Assembly: GCA_036925085.1 (NCBI GenBank)
Contig: JAUPFP010000014.1
Location: forward strand, 2,297,501-2,361,500
DNA: 64,000 nt
Reading direction: 5' to 3'
Source: Brachycybe producta
Lineage: Eukaryota; Arthropoda; Diplopoda; Playtdesmida; Andrognathidae
A model generated the notes under the pieces. The model made no database searches. It saw only the letters and a program-made list of their open reading frames with translations, and had not been told where the DNA came from. Position 1 is the first letter of the stretch; each line of letters starts with the position of its first letter. Of the stretch, positions 43,509 through 53,073 are shown one piece after another. Made by a program: the position numbers and the translations under genes.

Positions 43509-43901
43509 ACTTTCTTATCACATTATGGACGTTTAAATTCTTAGTTAACGTGGTTTTAAGTTTTTTTCTTTGGAATAAGAAAAATTCATTTCATTATTAA
43601 TTCTTTTGATAAGAAATCCTCATTTTTCAAACGTTCATTCGCCACCTGCTTTATTTTTCTTTGAATATTATTTTTTTTTGCAGATTCATAGAAGAAGAAG
43701 AAGAAGAAAAAGTATTCAAAAGTGAAAAATGTTTCCAAGTTATGTTTTGTCCCAAGATGAGTTGGCACATAAAAAAACGGGCTTACCCTTTATAAATAAA
43801 CTAAACACATAAAGAAAGGAATTATTTTGTTCTTAAATGGGCTTCATGATTGTCCGTGAGGTGGTGCATGTGTCGCTTTTAAGAATGTTGGTAAAAAAAA
43901 T
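43509..43901. other. No gene recognised
   Basis: AT-rich with an (AAG)n tract at 43690-43710. No structure beyond that. Confidence 0.4.
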
Positions 43902-44339
43902 TAGGAATGGGACAGTCGGATCCTGCGAGTCTTGAAAAATATTCGAGATTCGAAAACTCGAATCTTTGCTGCTTTTTTCGTCTTTCGAATCTTTCGAATC
44001 CTAACCTTAAAAAAAAACTTAAAAACTTTTGTAAAATTAGTTTTAACTTCATTGATGTCCAATAGAAGCCGTTCACTAACAAAAAAAAACCCCGGCGATT
44101 GTTGCAATTTCGGTGGTCGAACCCGGATCACCAATGGAATCACCTTGTGGCCTGACCCTGAGTGCCGCCACACTTGTGTTTTTTATTATTAATAATTTAA
44201 TATTTACTATTATTTCATTTATTTGTATCTTCTTAATGAATAATATAGGATTCTTATATGAAGAATTCGAGAGATTCGAAGGATTCGAGAACCTTTTACG
44301 ATTCGGATTCGAGAAAATTTAGGATTCGTTCCACCTCTA
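43902..44339. mobile_element. Family B hAT-like element, full length (438 bp)
   Basis: TAGGAATGGGACAGTCGGAT to GGATTCGTTCCACCTCTA. All landmarks occur in order: AGATTCGAAAACTCGAATC, TTTGTAAAATTAGTTTTAAC, GTTCACTAAC, CAATTTCGGTGG, GGCCTGACCCTGAGTGC, AATATTTACTATTATTTCAT and AAGGATTCGAGAACC. Flanking 8-mers aaaaaaat and ttaaaaat match at 6 of 8. Confidence 0.82.
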
Positions 44340-44747
44340 TTAAAAATACCTAAAAATAATTTTAAAAAACCAGAAAAAACTCAGCAGGTTCGCCAATATT
44401 ATGGCTTCACTGTGGTTTACTTGTGATTTTTTAAAATTATTTTTACGTATTTTTACGAGTTAGAAATTCGCGATTTTGAAATAGTTTTTAAAAATAGAAC
44501 TGCACTTAAAAAAATGTTGTCGTTCAATCACTAGATGAACATATATTTAAGGTGCACATTGCACTTTGAACCATCAAAATTGGACAAGTTTAAATATGAA
44601 AAATAAACATATTACCGCCGCGAGTGTGGTGTATTTTAAAAATTAACGTCTTTTTCTTTAACATTGGATCTATGGGCTCAATAGAAAAACGATGCTAGTG
44701 CTTTTTGTGGAGATTTTTCAAAGTAATTTTGTGATGTAGCTTCTTAA
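44340..44747. mobile_element. Family G foldback, right half
   Basis: Corresponds to about 22870-23316: GGCTTCACTGTGGTTTACTT, ATTTTTACGTATTTTTACGA, AGGTGCACATTGCACTTTGA, and the end GATGTAGCTTCTTAA. The left arm is missing and the copy abuts the family B element at 43902. Confidence 0.78.
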
Positions 44748-45308
44748 GAGATTTTTCAGTCAAGTTTTATGCCTCAATGAATATCAAAATGGGTTTTTTA
44801 TACAAGTAAAAAAAAATTAAAAAAGTTTTGAAATTTAAGCCAATCAGTTCCATAAAATTACAGCGTGAACAGTTCCGTCTTTTTTGTTCACTGTGTTTAT
44901 ATAGTTGCAGCAATTCAGCTTTCATGATAATGTATGTTATTAATTCAATGACCATCTTCAATTTCATCTTCTTCCATCATTAAAACTTATTACTGGAAAA
45001 GAATTGTTAGGGATTGAAGTTATGGTAACAGACAATACAATTTAAACGTCCAAATGTCTGTTTTATACGCGCATAATTTGCATGGTTGTTTTTTTGTATT
45101 TGGGAGTATATTCATTAAATGATCAAATGCAGTTGATTCAACACTAGACTGAGTTTGAATAACTAACAAATCTTTAAAAGAAAGTTAATTACAATTAAAT
45201 TGGACAGAAATTAATCTGCTTGTATAGCAGTTACATATTACAAGATTTTAATATGCAGGACGCTTAAACAGCCCTAGTGTAGTAGTGTTAAATCTGCGTA
45301 ATGCTTAA
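44748..45308. other. No gene recognised
   Basis: AT-rich. The 66-codon minus ORF at 44767 is Ile/Leu/Lys-rich and without recognisable pattern. Confidence 0.4.
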
Positions 45309-45492
45309 ATCTGTACAAGAGTTACGCTCGTAGATTTGCACAATACGTAAATCTGCGCAAGAGTTGGATCTGCGCAAGCGTTGGATCTGCGCAAGCGTTG
45401 GATCCGCGCAAGAGTTTGGATCCGCGCAAGAGTCTGGATCCGCGCAAGAGTCTGGATCCGCGCAAGAGTCTGGATCTGCGCAAGAGTCGGAT
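45309..45492. repeat. 18-bp tandem array GGATCCGCGCAAGAGTCT
   Basis: About seven to ten units, better conserved to the right. Because 18 is divisible by 3 the minus strand reads a six-residue repeat (LARIQT), which explains the 68-codon ORF. Confidence 0.85.
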
Positions 45493-46238
45493 CTTTATAA
45501 ACTTCAGACATAAAGTTTATGTCTAAAGTTTCATGTAAAAAAAAGTTGATGAGTTTTTAGCTCTTTGACTAAAACAGTCATTAAGAATACGACCCGATGG
45601 GCCTACGACTGTAGTAGGCCTACCGTTCTCTTGATTGTTTCCTCTGTTCACACTGACTTGTAACATGTGTGAAGCGGAGTGAATGTTATCATAATTACAC
45701 GCAAGATACGTGTATTCAACAAGAGAACAAAAAAAAAATTGGATGTGTGAAGCCATATGTTTAACGTCTTTGTTGCTGAAGTTGCTCAGTTAGTGATTAT
45801 TTTATTGTTGTGGTGCAATTTTTTTTTATATAAAAAATGAATATTGTTATTAAGTTAACAGGTTTTTTTTTTTGGAGAATTTTTCTCAGTCAATAAGGTG
45901 GACTTTTAAGGAGCAAAGAAAGGAGGGTAAACCTCACCCCCTGTTGTGTCTTTTGGCCACCACCATTGTTTTTTTGGGGTTCTTCATTGAAATTAGCTTT
46001 CTTTTATTTTGAAAGATGGTTCTTTTTTCTTTTGTTTATATCTGTGTGGTTCATTAACCAGCAGGAGGTTTATTAAAACATTTATAACAATAACGAAAGA
46101 GTTAAAGATCAGTTTTTATTAAGGCAAAAAGTAAAAATGAAAGAGAAACGATGTCTTAAAAGAGAGAGAGAGAGAGAGAGAAAAGAGAAATATATGAGAT
46201 AGGGAGAGATCTAAAAGAGAGAGAGAGTGAGAGAGATC

Positions 46239-46276
<38 letters not shown>

Positions 46277-46640
46277 AAGAGAGAGAGAGAGAGAGAGAGA
46301 GTGAAATCTTTCCGAACATTCTTAAGTTTTATGAGAAGATAAAAAGTTCTTTTTTTTTCTGGCATTGAATTAATATGATTTAGTTTTGTGCAAATTGATT
46401 CTGATTAATAAAGCTGCAGGGAGAAATTAATTACGAGAACTGGTTTTTAAAAACCTTCCAAGAAATTAAATTGTGTTAAGATTGCAACACACAACTGATG
46501 AAAATAATCGCAGACAGAAGAAGAAGAAAAAAGAGAGAAATTTAATTTGTGACAAACCATCTCTTCTTGTATTTTTAATTTAATTTCTTGCTCAAATTGG
46601 CATCTCGAGAAAACTTAATCAAAGTTTTTCGGGCGCACAT
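45493..46640. other. No gene; GA microsatellite cluster
   Basis: (GA)n interrupted by TCTAA occurs at 46159-46305; GAGATCTAAGAGAGAG is repeated about three times. The rest is AT-rich without a coding signal. Confidence 0.5.
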
Positions 46641-46669
46641 TTGTCCGTCCAGCTGCGGCTTCAATTAAC

Positions 46670-46671
<2 letters not shown>

Positions 46672-46723
<52 letters not shown>
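46672..46723. repeat. (TTA)n microsatellite
   Basis: About 17 perfect TTA units; the poly-Ile ORF across it is its translation. Confidence 0.95.
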
Positions 46724-46724
<1 letters not shown>

Positions 46725-46953
46725 TGTGATAGTTTTTTAAGTTGGAGAAAAATGCGACATTTTTACGAATTCAAGTTTTTAGTTGTTTTTTGGTTCTCAA
46801 CTTATTTTAACGTAAATTATAAAGACATTATTACTGTTGTGGCTTAAATGATGATAGAAAATTGTGTTGGTTTGAGTTGAAAAACTCCTAATTGAAAGAA
46901 ACCACCAACCAACCAACAAAAAAAAAGGATTTTTGTTAACTGGACACTGTCCA

Positions 46954-47085
46954 ACAGACACTCAATTAGAAATCGGGAAGAACAGAAGTTGGCTCCGCCC
47001 TTTTTATGACGACCGGCAACTTCTAATTGGTTTGTTGTGTGGTTCGACGTTGAAAAGGGCGGAGTATGTGACATCAGACTACATC
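46954..47085. mobile_element. Family A MITE, left half
   Basis: A diverged terminus ACAGACACTCAATTAG, then a standard arm and core (CTAATTGGTTTGTTG, GGGCGGAGTATG, GACATCAGACTACAT). It stops at 47085 where a family E half element begins. Confidence 0.8.
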
Positions 47086-47260
47086 ATCCATACTGTAATA
47101 ATTAAATTATTGCAAGCGTCCTCTTGTAGCATCAATAATTTAATTATTAAGAGTACGTTGTGCACAACATGGCATAATTAACATGGTCGAATAAAAGCGA
47201 TTAAAAGTCGACATACCGAGATTTTAAAAAAATCTTGCGTGTTCTTTACAGGGCTCCGTA
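47086..47260. mobile_element. Family E, right half
   Basis: Enters in the central hairpin (GCAAGCGTCCTCTTGTAGC), then CATGGCATAATTAACATGG, and ends TCTTTACAGGGCTCCGTA. The left half has been lost at the junction with family A. Confidence 0.72.
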
Positions 47261-47930
47261 AGTACGGAGCTCTGTTGAGGACATAAGATATTTTTTATCT
47301 CGTCTGGACGACTAAGTATCTCGTCCAGACGAGATACTCAGTCGTGTCTGGATAAAAGGATGGACATTGTAGGGTTACTTTAAAACCCGAAACAGAATGC
47401 ATATAGATTGAAGGAACACTATACTTTTTTGTACGAAGAAAATCACATAATTTAATTTTTAAAAAAATGGTTATGTTGTTCCGCACCCATGTTAGTCACC
47501 CTTGTTCAGCTAATTTTTCAGGTTTTAGAGTAATACCTTGTAGACACACATACGTTTAAAATGTGTTTAGGTGAATTATACGGAATCCAGTTAAGGACAT
47601 GAACACCAAATAAAAATTGACTTTATCATTAATATTTTAAATTGAAATACTAAATCAATATTTTGTCAGTAGTTTAATTAGTTATTTTTAAGTATTAGCC
47701 CGATAATTTGAGATTATTAACTGAATAAATTGAATTCGATATATTGTGTTTGTCCTTCACAGGGCTCTGTAGAACACGTTTATTATTTAATTGCATTTAA
47801 ATTATGAGGTGTGTACTAGGCATTACCCTACAATATTCATCTGTTCATCCTTCCATTCTGACCCGACTTATAGTATCTCGTTCGGACGAGATAAAAAAAA
47901 TATTTCATGTCCTCAACGGGGCTCCGTAAT
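47261..47930. mobile_element. Family E-like palindrome split by family D
   Basis: AGTACGGAGCTCTGTTGAGG then ATCTCGTCTGGACGA at the left; TATCTCGTTCGGACGAGAT, then CCTCAACGGGGCTCCGTA at the right. The outer ends pair, and the family D copy at 47530 interrupts the middle. The inner words (TCTCGTCCAGACGAGA) differ from the GTCGACATG words of other family E copies. Confidence 0.7.
47530..47825. mobile_element. Family D MITE nested in the family E-like element
   Basis: TA-ATACCTTGTAGACACACA to GTGTGTACTAGGCAT-TA, with TA on both sides. It has the shared landmarks TTATACGGAATCCAGTTAAG and CACAGGGCTCTGTAGAAC. Confidence 0.82.
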
Positions 47931-48089
47931 TTACATCCGAATGATCAAACGTTTTTTTTGGGGGGGGGGAGGGGGTAGAGGAAAGTTTGAATGAAATGAA
48001 AACTTATACTTGAAAAAATTCAGTAAAAAGGGAAATTTTTTTTGTTTTATGTAAATCGTGTAATAAAAAGAAATTATACAAAACACAGT

Positions 48090-48122
<33 letters not shown>

Positions 48123-48869
48123 GCGCTAAATATACACAAGAAAAATGCAAAAAAACACTGTTAAACAAGAACACATACATTGGGACATAGACTGTCATGT
48201 AGTAAAATACAATTCACATATGGTGAAATACAGAAAATAAAAACCGTTCATTGAAACCAATGTTTGGTTCATTGATTTTGAATTGTTTCACTATAAAGAG
48301 AGAGATGGGCCTATAGGCCTATATATAAAACTAAGATTTAGAAGAACTTTTTTTATTTGCCGCTTTTGCTATAAATGTTTTGCTTCCAATCAGAATCACT
48401 TTAAAATAGAAAAAACAAACAAAAGAAGATAAAGTTTTTCTGTGGTTTTCTTTATTGAATTTATTTTCTTGTGAGTATAAAAAAAAACAAAAGAAACAAC
48501 AACAAAAAATCCAAAATGGCGCCCAAAAAATTCTATCACCATCTGTTGTTGTAGTATTTTTTTTTTTTTTTCCTTTTTCTGTTTGAAGTTTGTGATAAAT
48601 TTAAGGTGAATTCTGTTAATTTATCGATTGAAATTCGTCGCGTCATTTTGCAATTAGTATAAATATGTTAGAAAAAGATAGCAAAAATGGGGAAGTCTAG
48701 TCGGAAATGGTGATTAATTTGCTTAGTATTTTTGCCATAGAGAGAGATAGTCTAGTCTAGTCTGATGCCTCTTAAATTATTGAATTCATGTTGAACTTTT
48801 TTTAATAAATTTTAACATTTATTTACATATAATTACATATATACAATAGAAATTACAATTGCTCGGATA
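47931..48869. other. No gene recognised
   Basis: G10 tract at 47960-47969, (AAT)n at 48093-48120, poly-T near 48558. Remaining sequence unassigned. Confidence 0.4.
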
Positions 48870-49160
48870 TGCATGCAAAATCAAGCATATATTTCGCAAT
48901 TTGTGGCCCCAAGCGCCAATTGTGAAGTAAACATCATCATTTGAACAGCTGCTTTTGTCTAATTAAGTTAGAGGCTACATGTCTGGTTACTATCATTTGT
49001 CGACTAGAAAGTTCTAGCCTCTAACCAGTGTTTTCGATTGAAAAAAAGCTAATTGCTGGTTGATCTTTAAACGTGGGATTGTTACTTCTCAAGTGGCTCT
49101 CGAGCCACAGATTGAGAAACATTTTGCTTGATAGTGCATGAAAATCCGAACCCTAGATAA
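48870..49160. mobile_element. Family F element, single copy form
   Basis: GCAATTTGTGGCCCCAAGCG then CAATTGTGAAGTAA at the left; TTACTTCTCAAGTGGCTCTC then GAGCCACAGATTGAGAAAC at the right. TTAGAGGCTACATG / TTCTAGCCTCTAACC forms the inner stem. It matches 3425-3745 and lacks the 305-bp arm duplication. Confidence 0.7.
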
Positions 49161-49163
49161 ATA

Positions 49164-49350
49164 CAGTCGAATCTTGATTTTTCCGGACTATATCGAACGA
49201 GCTCGGATAATCCGAAAAATCGTTATTTTTCTTTTACTTTTTTAAGTCTTTCCTTCATGATCTGGAAGTTAAAAGGCATTGTGATAAAAGCTTTTCCGGA
49301 TTATTCGGAAGTCAGGAATTACTGTGATCCGGATAATTGAGATTCTACTG
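49164..49350. mobile_element. Family J pogo/Tigger-like MITE, 187 bp
   Basis: TA-CAGTCGAATCTTGATTTTTC at the left and CCGGATAATTGAGATTCTACTG-TA at the right. CTCGGATAATCCGAAAAATC lies inside. TA duplication and CAGT ends fit Tc1/mariner pogo elements; it is non-coding. Confidence 0.75.
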
Positions 49351-49436
49351 TAATAGAATGCGGCAGGAACATCTGAAAAAATTTTCGGTTTATCATCACT
49401 GATGGATGATGACATTTTAATGAAGGATTCTAAATA

Positions 49437-49508
49437 ACAGGCATCTGTAGACATGATGAGCGTCAAACGAATTATCAACCAATTAGAAATTGAAAAGGGC
49501 GGGGCAAA
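49437..49508. mobile_element. Family A variant fragment
   Basis: ACAGGCATCTGTAGACATGA followed by GAGCGTCAAACGAATTATC, CAACCAATTAGAAATTG and AAAAGGGCGGGGC. It has the ATCTGTAGAC start of the 26429 variant, without its arms or right end. Confidence 0.7.
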
Positions 49509-49579
49509 GTCTTAAAAGTTGACTAAAATTTGGGCCTAGTGAGCTACAAATGGTACTTGACTATGAAGAGTATCGAACC

Positions 49580-49789
49580 ACAGGCAGTTAGAAATCGGGG
49601 AGAACTTCAGTTGGCTCCGCCCCTTTTTATGATGACCGGCAACTTCTAATTGGTTGGTTATGTAGTCTGACGTCACATGCTCCGCCCTTTTCAACGTCGA
49701 ACCACACAACAAACCAAATTAGAAGTTGCCGGTCGTCATAAAAAAAGGGTGGAGCCAACTGAAGTTCTCCCCGATTTCTAACTGCCTGT
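49580..49789. mobile_element. Family A MITE, full length, identical arms
   Basis: ACAGGCAGTTAGAAATCGGG to CCCGATTTCTAACTGCCTGT with the perfect duplication tatcgaacc at 49571-49579 and 49790-49798. The first 35 bases of the two arms are exact inverses. Motifs: inverted GC box about 49614-49623, inverted CCAAT about 49648, CRE TGACGTCA 49668-49675, second GC box about 49679. Confidence 0.96.
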
Positions 49790-49798
49790 TATCGAACC

Positions 49799-50287
49799 AG
49801 GTTTAGTTTACAAAGAACTGCAGGTCTCGAAACCGTTCCCTCGGAACATCAACATTTTCACGAATGGTTCTTTTACAAACGGATAATGTGATGATCTTCA
49901 TAACTGAACAAAATTTGATGATAATTAACTTTTTTTTTCTTCTTCTGTGCTTTCTTCAGCACACTGTGACGGAAAAGGGAGGTGGGATGAAGGGGACTGA
50001 AAAATCAAGGGGTCCTTAATGAAGTTTTTGAATAATTTTCTCAACAACTTAAATTTTTGCCTCATCTTCTTTCTGCAATTTTCAAATGTTGGTTCACAGT
50101 TAGCCTTGGTTTTTACATTAACGTTGATGAAGCCACCACCACCACCACCACCAGTTATGCCAAACGTGTGTCTAATTATCCAATTTTGTTTTGCATGTTA
50201 ATTAGCCCTTCTTTAATTGGGTTTTACCTTTTTTTTTTTCATTTTACTTTTTCTCTGTTTCTCTCCTTTCTCTGTTTCAAATTACAG
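49799..50287. other. Intron-like DNA ahead of a candidate terminal exon
   Basis: A short ACC triplet run at 50133-50152, then a long pyrimidine-rich stretch (about 50220-50275) ending in AAATTACAG. No coding signal before the splice site. Confidence 0.45.
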
Positions 50288-50422
50288 ATTGTTCTTATGA
50301 GATATAACAAGTGTCTAATGAATGTAATGGGGGAAAATGTGCAAAGAGAAATTAGTAACCTATATTATGAGAGACGACGAGATACAAAAAAATTAGGGAT
50401 TTTTCAGTTCATTTTTACTTGA
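50288..50422 (+). CDS. Candidate terminal coding exon of an unidentified host gene
   Basis: A strong polypyrimidine tract (TTTCTCTGTTTCTCTCCTTT and more) ends in TTACAG, followed by 44 codons in phase 0 and TGA. The peptide begins IVLMRYNKCLMNVMGENVQR, continues EISNLYYERRRDTKKLG and ends IFQFIFT; it is charged and helical-looking, unlike repeat translations. AATAAA follows 111 bases after the stop. The frame is open upstream, but that part is Phe/Ser/Leu-rich as expected of an intron. It is on the same strand and in the same phase as the exon at 14167, so the two could belong to one gene with long introns; nothing in the sequence proves that. No family recognised. Confidence 0.5.
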   Translation: MVLMRYNKCLMNVMGENVQREISNLYYERRRDTKKLGIFQFIFT

Positions 50423-50532
50423 AAAATTACAAACTTTTTAATTTGAATAATCTTAAAGGTGATCCCCCACTAAAACACAAAATATTACTTTGAAGGTTTT
50501 GACTTCTTTACAGAATTAATAAGAAAATTTTC

Positions 50533-50538
50533 AATAAA
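50533..50538 (+). terminator. Poly(A) signal AATAAA after the candidate exon
   Basis: TCAATAAAATGG lies 111 bases beyond the TGA of the exon at 50288 and about 50 bases before a family H repeat. A chance match is possible in AT-rich DNA. Confidence 0.35.
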
Positions 50539-50587
50539 ATGGTTTTAAAATGCAAGTAGATCAATTTATTTTTTGGTGCGTGTAAGC

Positions 50588-51110
50588 GTTAGATGGCGCC
50601 ACTAGCCCTCCTCCCATAGAAATGTACTGCTGACAGTCACTTTCTTCCTTTTTTTTCTGCACGTGGCAAACTTTTAATTACGTCATCGCTATTTCTCTAC
50701 ACGTGCTCACTCTCTTCACTTATATTGTGTTTCTGGGTTTAAGTTTGTCCACGTGCTCTGATAATTAAGGTTGTTTTGGACGCTTTTAGACAGGCAAGTG
50801 TAGCCAGCACTAGCTTTTCGTTTGCTTCGCCCTTTTATGAGCGTCATCATTTTCTAATTGGTTTGTTATTTGGTATGATGTCACATGCCCCACCTTTATC
50901 AATCTCTAATTGGTTGATATTTGGTCTGACGCTCATAAAAGGGGCGGAGCAAACGAAAAGCTAGTGCTGGCTACTCTTGCCATGTTGCTTTTAGAGCTAA
51001 AGGGCTGCATTCGATTTCAACTAATTGGTGACGAGTGTAGTTTGGCCACCTATAGAAGTTGCATGGCGCCATCTACCTTGCAATTTACACAAGTATTTTT
51101 CTTATTATAC
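50588..51110. repeat. Family H repeat, full length, split by family A
   Basis: TTAGATGGCGCCACTAGCCC to GCGCCATCTACCTTGCAATT then ACACAAGTATTTT. Interior CACGTGGCAAACTTTTAATT, ACGTCATCGCTATTTCT, TTTGTCCACGTGCTCTG and CGATTTCAACTAATTGGTG. The family A variant at 50790 sits inside GGACGCTTTTAG. Confidence 0.78.
50790..50985. mobile_element. Family A variant MITE, AGCCAGCACTAGC arms
   Basis: ACAGGCAAGTGTAGCCAGC to GCTGGCTACTCTTGCCATGT. The arms CACTAGCTTTTCGTTTGC pair exactly and are private to this copy. Flanks cgcttttag and tgcttttag match at 8 of 9. The CRE is lost (TGATGTCA); GC boxes are partly decayed. Confidence 0.9.
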
Positions 51111-51241
51111 TATCTTAATTCAGTTACTTAATTCTGTTTAAAAGAGGAAATTAAAAGTTAGAAACTAAAATAGTACATTTAAATAAAGGTAGCTTCACAA
51201 TATCTTTCAAAATAAACGTTTTATGAAAGTTTCAAACACTG

Positions 51242-51412
51242 CTGCACACTAGATCGGATTGGAACGAATCAGAATATATTGATAACAAGAATTCCAATTG
51301 GAGCCCCGCAAACTGGCTTAGATCTTATCGGAAACGCCACGTCGGCGGTGTTCCATTGAAATGCTTGTTATCGAAATATTCCCATATGTTCCCATCCGAT
51401 ATAGAGTGCAGT
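51242..51412. mobile_element. Family I MITE, short form
   Basis: CTGCACACTAGATCGGATTG to CCATCCGATATAGAGTGCAG, with inner arms TTGATAACAAGAATTCC / CATTGAAATGCTTGTTATCG. It is uninterrupted, unlike the copy at 28180. Confidence 0.72.
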
Positions 51413-52034
51413 AAGCTTTTACTCTGCTGAAAATTCATTCAAATTTTGTGGAAAAAATGTTGCCACTCAGTCAGTGCCTTTTGCAAAACATAAAAAATTA
51501 GCGTTTTTCTAGTCTGCAAGAAACTAATGCAAATCTTGCGTATTTTATAATACTCAATTTAAAGAATGAAGATCGAGAAACAAACAAATGATTGACATTT
51601 TTATATGAAATGATATTTTTTACGTAATTTGCTAATAATTATTGTCTCTTCTTGTTTCGTTTTAGGTAGGAAATGGTTTTTTGTGTGCTTATTTTGGAGG
51701 TTTTTTGAGAAATTTTCTGGATGTTGGTTGTTGTTTGTTCGAAACTTTTGTGTTTGAGGAAGGTATTTATGTTTTGTTGACACTTGGTGTAAAAGTGGAG
51801 CAAACTAAAAGCTAAGCAAGCTTTACAGCTCATTTTGCAAAGCGACTTTAAGGTTCTGCCTGTTGCATTCCTATGTATTAAGAGAGATTTTGAAAATCTT
51901 AAATTTGTTGCGCAACAACTTTAATTCTAGAACAACTACATATGCGTAAGAAAAGTAAACGTTTTTTTTTTCTGCATAAACAGCAACTAAAACGAAAACT
52001 TTGCGAGGAGATAACGATTCTTCGCTTTGGAATC
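51413..52034. other. No gene recognised
   Basis: AT-rich, unassigned. Two minus ORFs of about 60 codons at 51601-51833 are Lys/Thr/Asn-rich in overlapping frames and lack support. Confidence 0.4.
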
Positions 52035-52043
52035 GTATAAAGT

Positions 52044-52452
52044 TGAGGTGAGACGAATCCTAAATTTTCTCGAATCCGAATCCTAAAGGGTTCTCGAATC
52101 CTTCATATAAGAATCCTATATTATTCATTAAGAAGATACAAATATATGAAATAATATTAAATATTAAATTATTAATAATAAAAAAACACAGTGTGGCTTC
52201 ACTCAGGGTCAGGCCACAAGGTGATCCATTGGTAATCCGAATAACCATCGAAATTGCAACAATCGCCGGTTTTTTTTTGTTAGTGAACGCTTCTATTGGA
52301 CGTCAATTGGAGTTAAAACTAATTTTACCAAAGTTTTTAACAAGTTTTTTTTTTTAAGGTTAGGATTCGAAAGACGAAAAAAGCGCCAAGATTCGAGTTT
52401 ACGAATCTCGAATATTTTTCAAGATTCGCGGGATTCGAATGGACCATCCCTA
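52044..52452. mobile_element. Family B hAT-like element with clear target duplication
   Basis: TGAGGTGAGACGAATCCTAA to GGATTCGAATGGACCATCCC then TA. The flank gtataaag (plus t) occurs at 52035-52043 and 52453-52461, the best duplication in this family and, at 8-9 bp, consistent with hAT. Central landmarks as in 43902, in the opposite orientation. No coding capacity. Confidence 0.87.
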
Positions 52453-52461
52453 GTATAAAGT

Positions 52462-53042
52462 AACCTTTTGCATTGATTGCTTGGGAAAAAAAAAGCTTGC
52501 TGCAATTCGCAACTGATGATGAATTGTTTAATTAATTGGCTCGCGAGCCCAACTTTTGAGATGATAAACTTTTTTTTTGCAAGTAAGTTTGGTAATTACT
52601 TATGAAAACATCGGTTTATTTGTGGAACACGTTAAGAATTCTCGAACAATCGACACCTATTTTGATCGATTGAATTTTTTTTCTTCTTCTTCTTCTCCTT
52701 CTTCTGATCAATGCTACAAAGTTTTTGTTTCCAATCGTCACTTTTAAGGTGATACAGAATTGTTTTCATAGCAAAAAGGTGTTGCCAGATAATTATTGGA
52801 AGAGATCTTTAGAAAAAGAGAAGGTGGTTTCAGGTCCGAATTAAGGTTTTTCTCGTACTACTGCTGCTGCTGCTACTTCTAGTGTTGTCGTCTCCTTTTT
52901 CTGTCTGTTTTCATTGATTCTACTGATTGCTTCAGTCCGTTGTCAAACAATTAAGACCTTCGAAAGATTTTCATTGTACGAAACCTTGTTGGTTTTTCCT
53001 TTTCTCTCTCATAAACACTGATTTTCTTCATCACTTTCATCT

Positions 53043-53073
<31 letters not shown>

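Noticed and set aside
6883-47074. ORFs at 6883, 11850, 16178, 28245, 42447, 43232 and 46844 share peptide words such as NQLEVAGRHKKGGANFCSSR
   Set aside because: All lie on family A copies; the peptide is a translation of the MITE core and arm in one frame, not a protein family.
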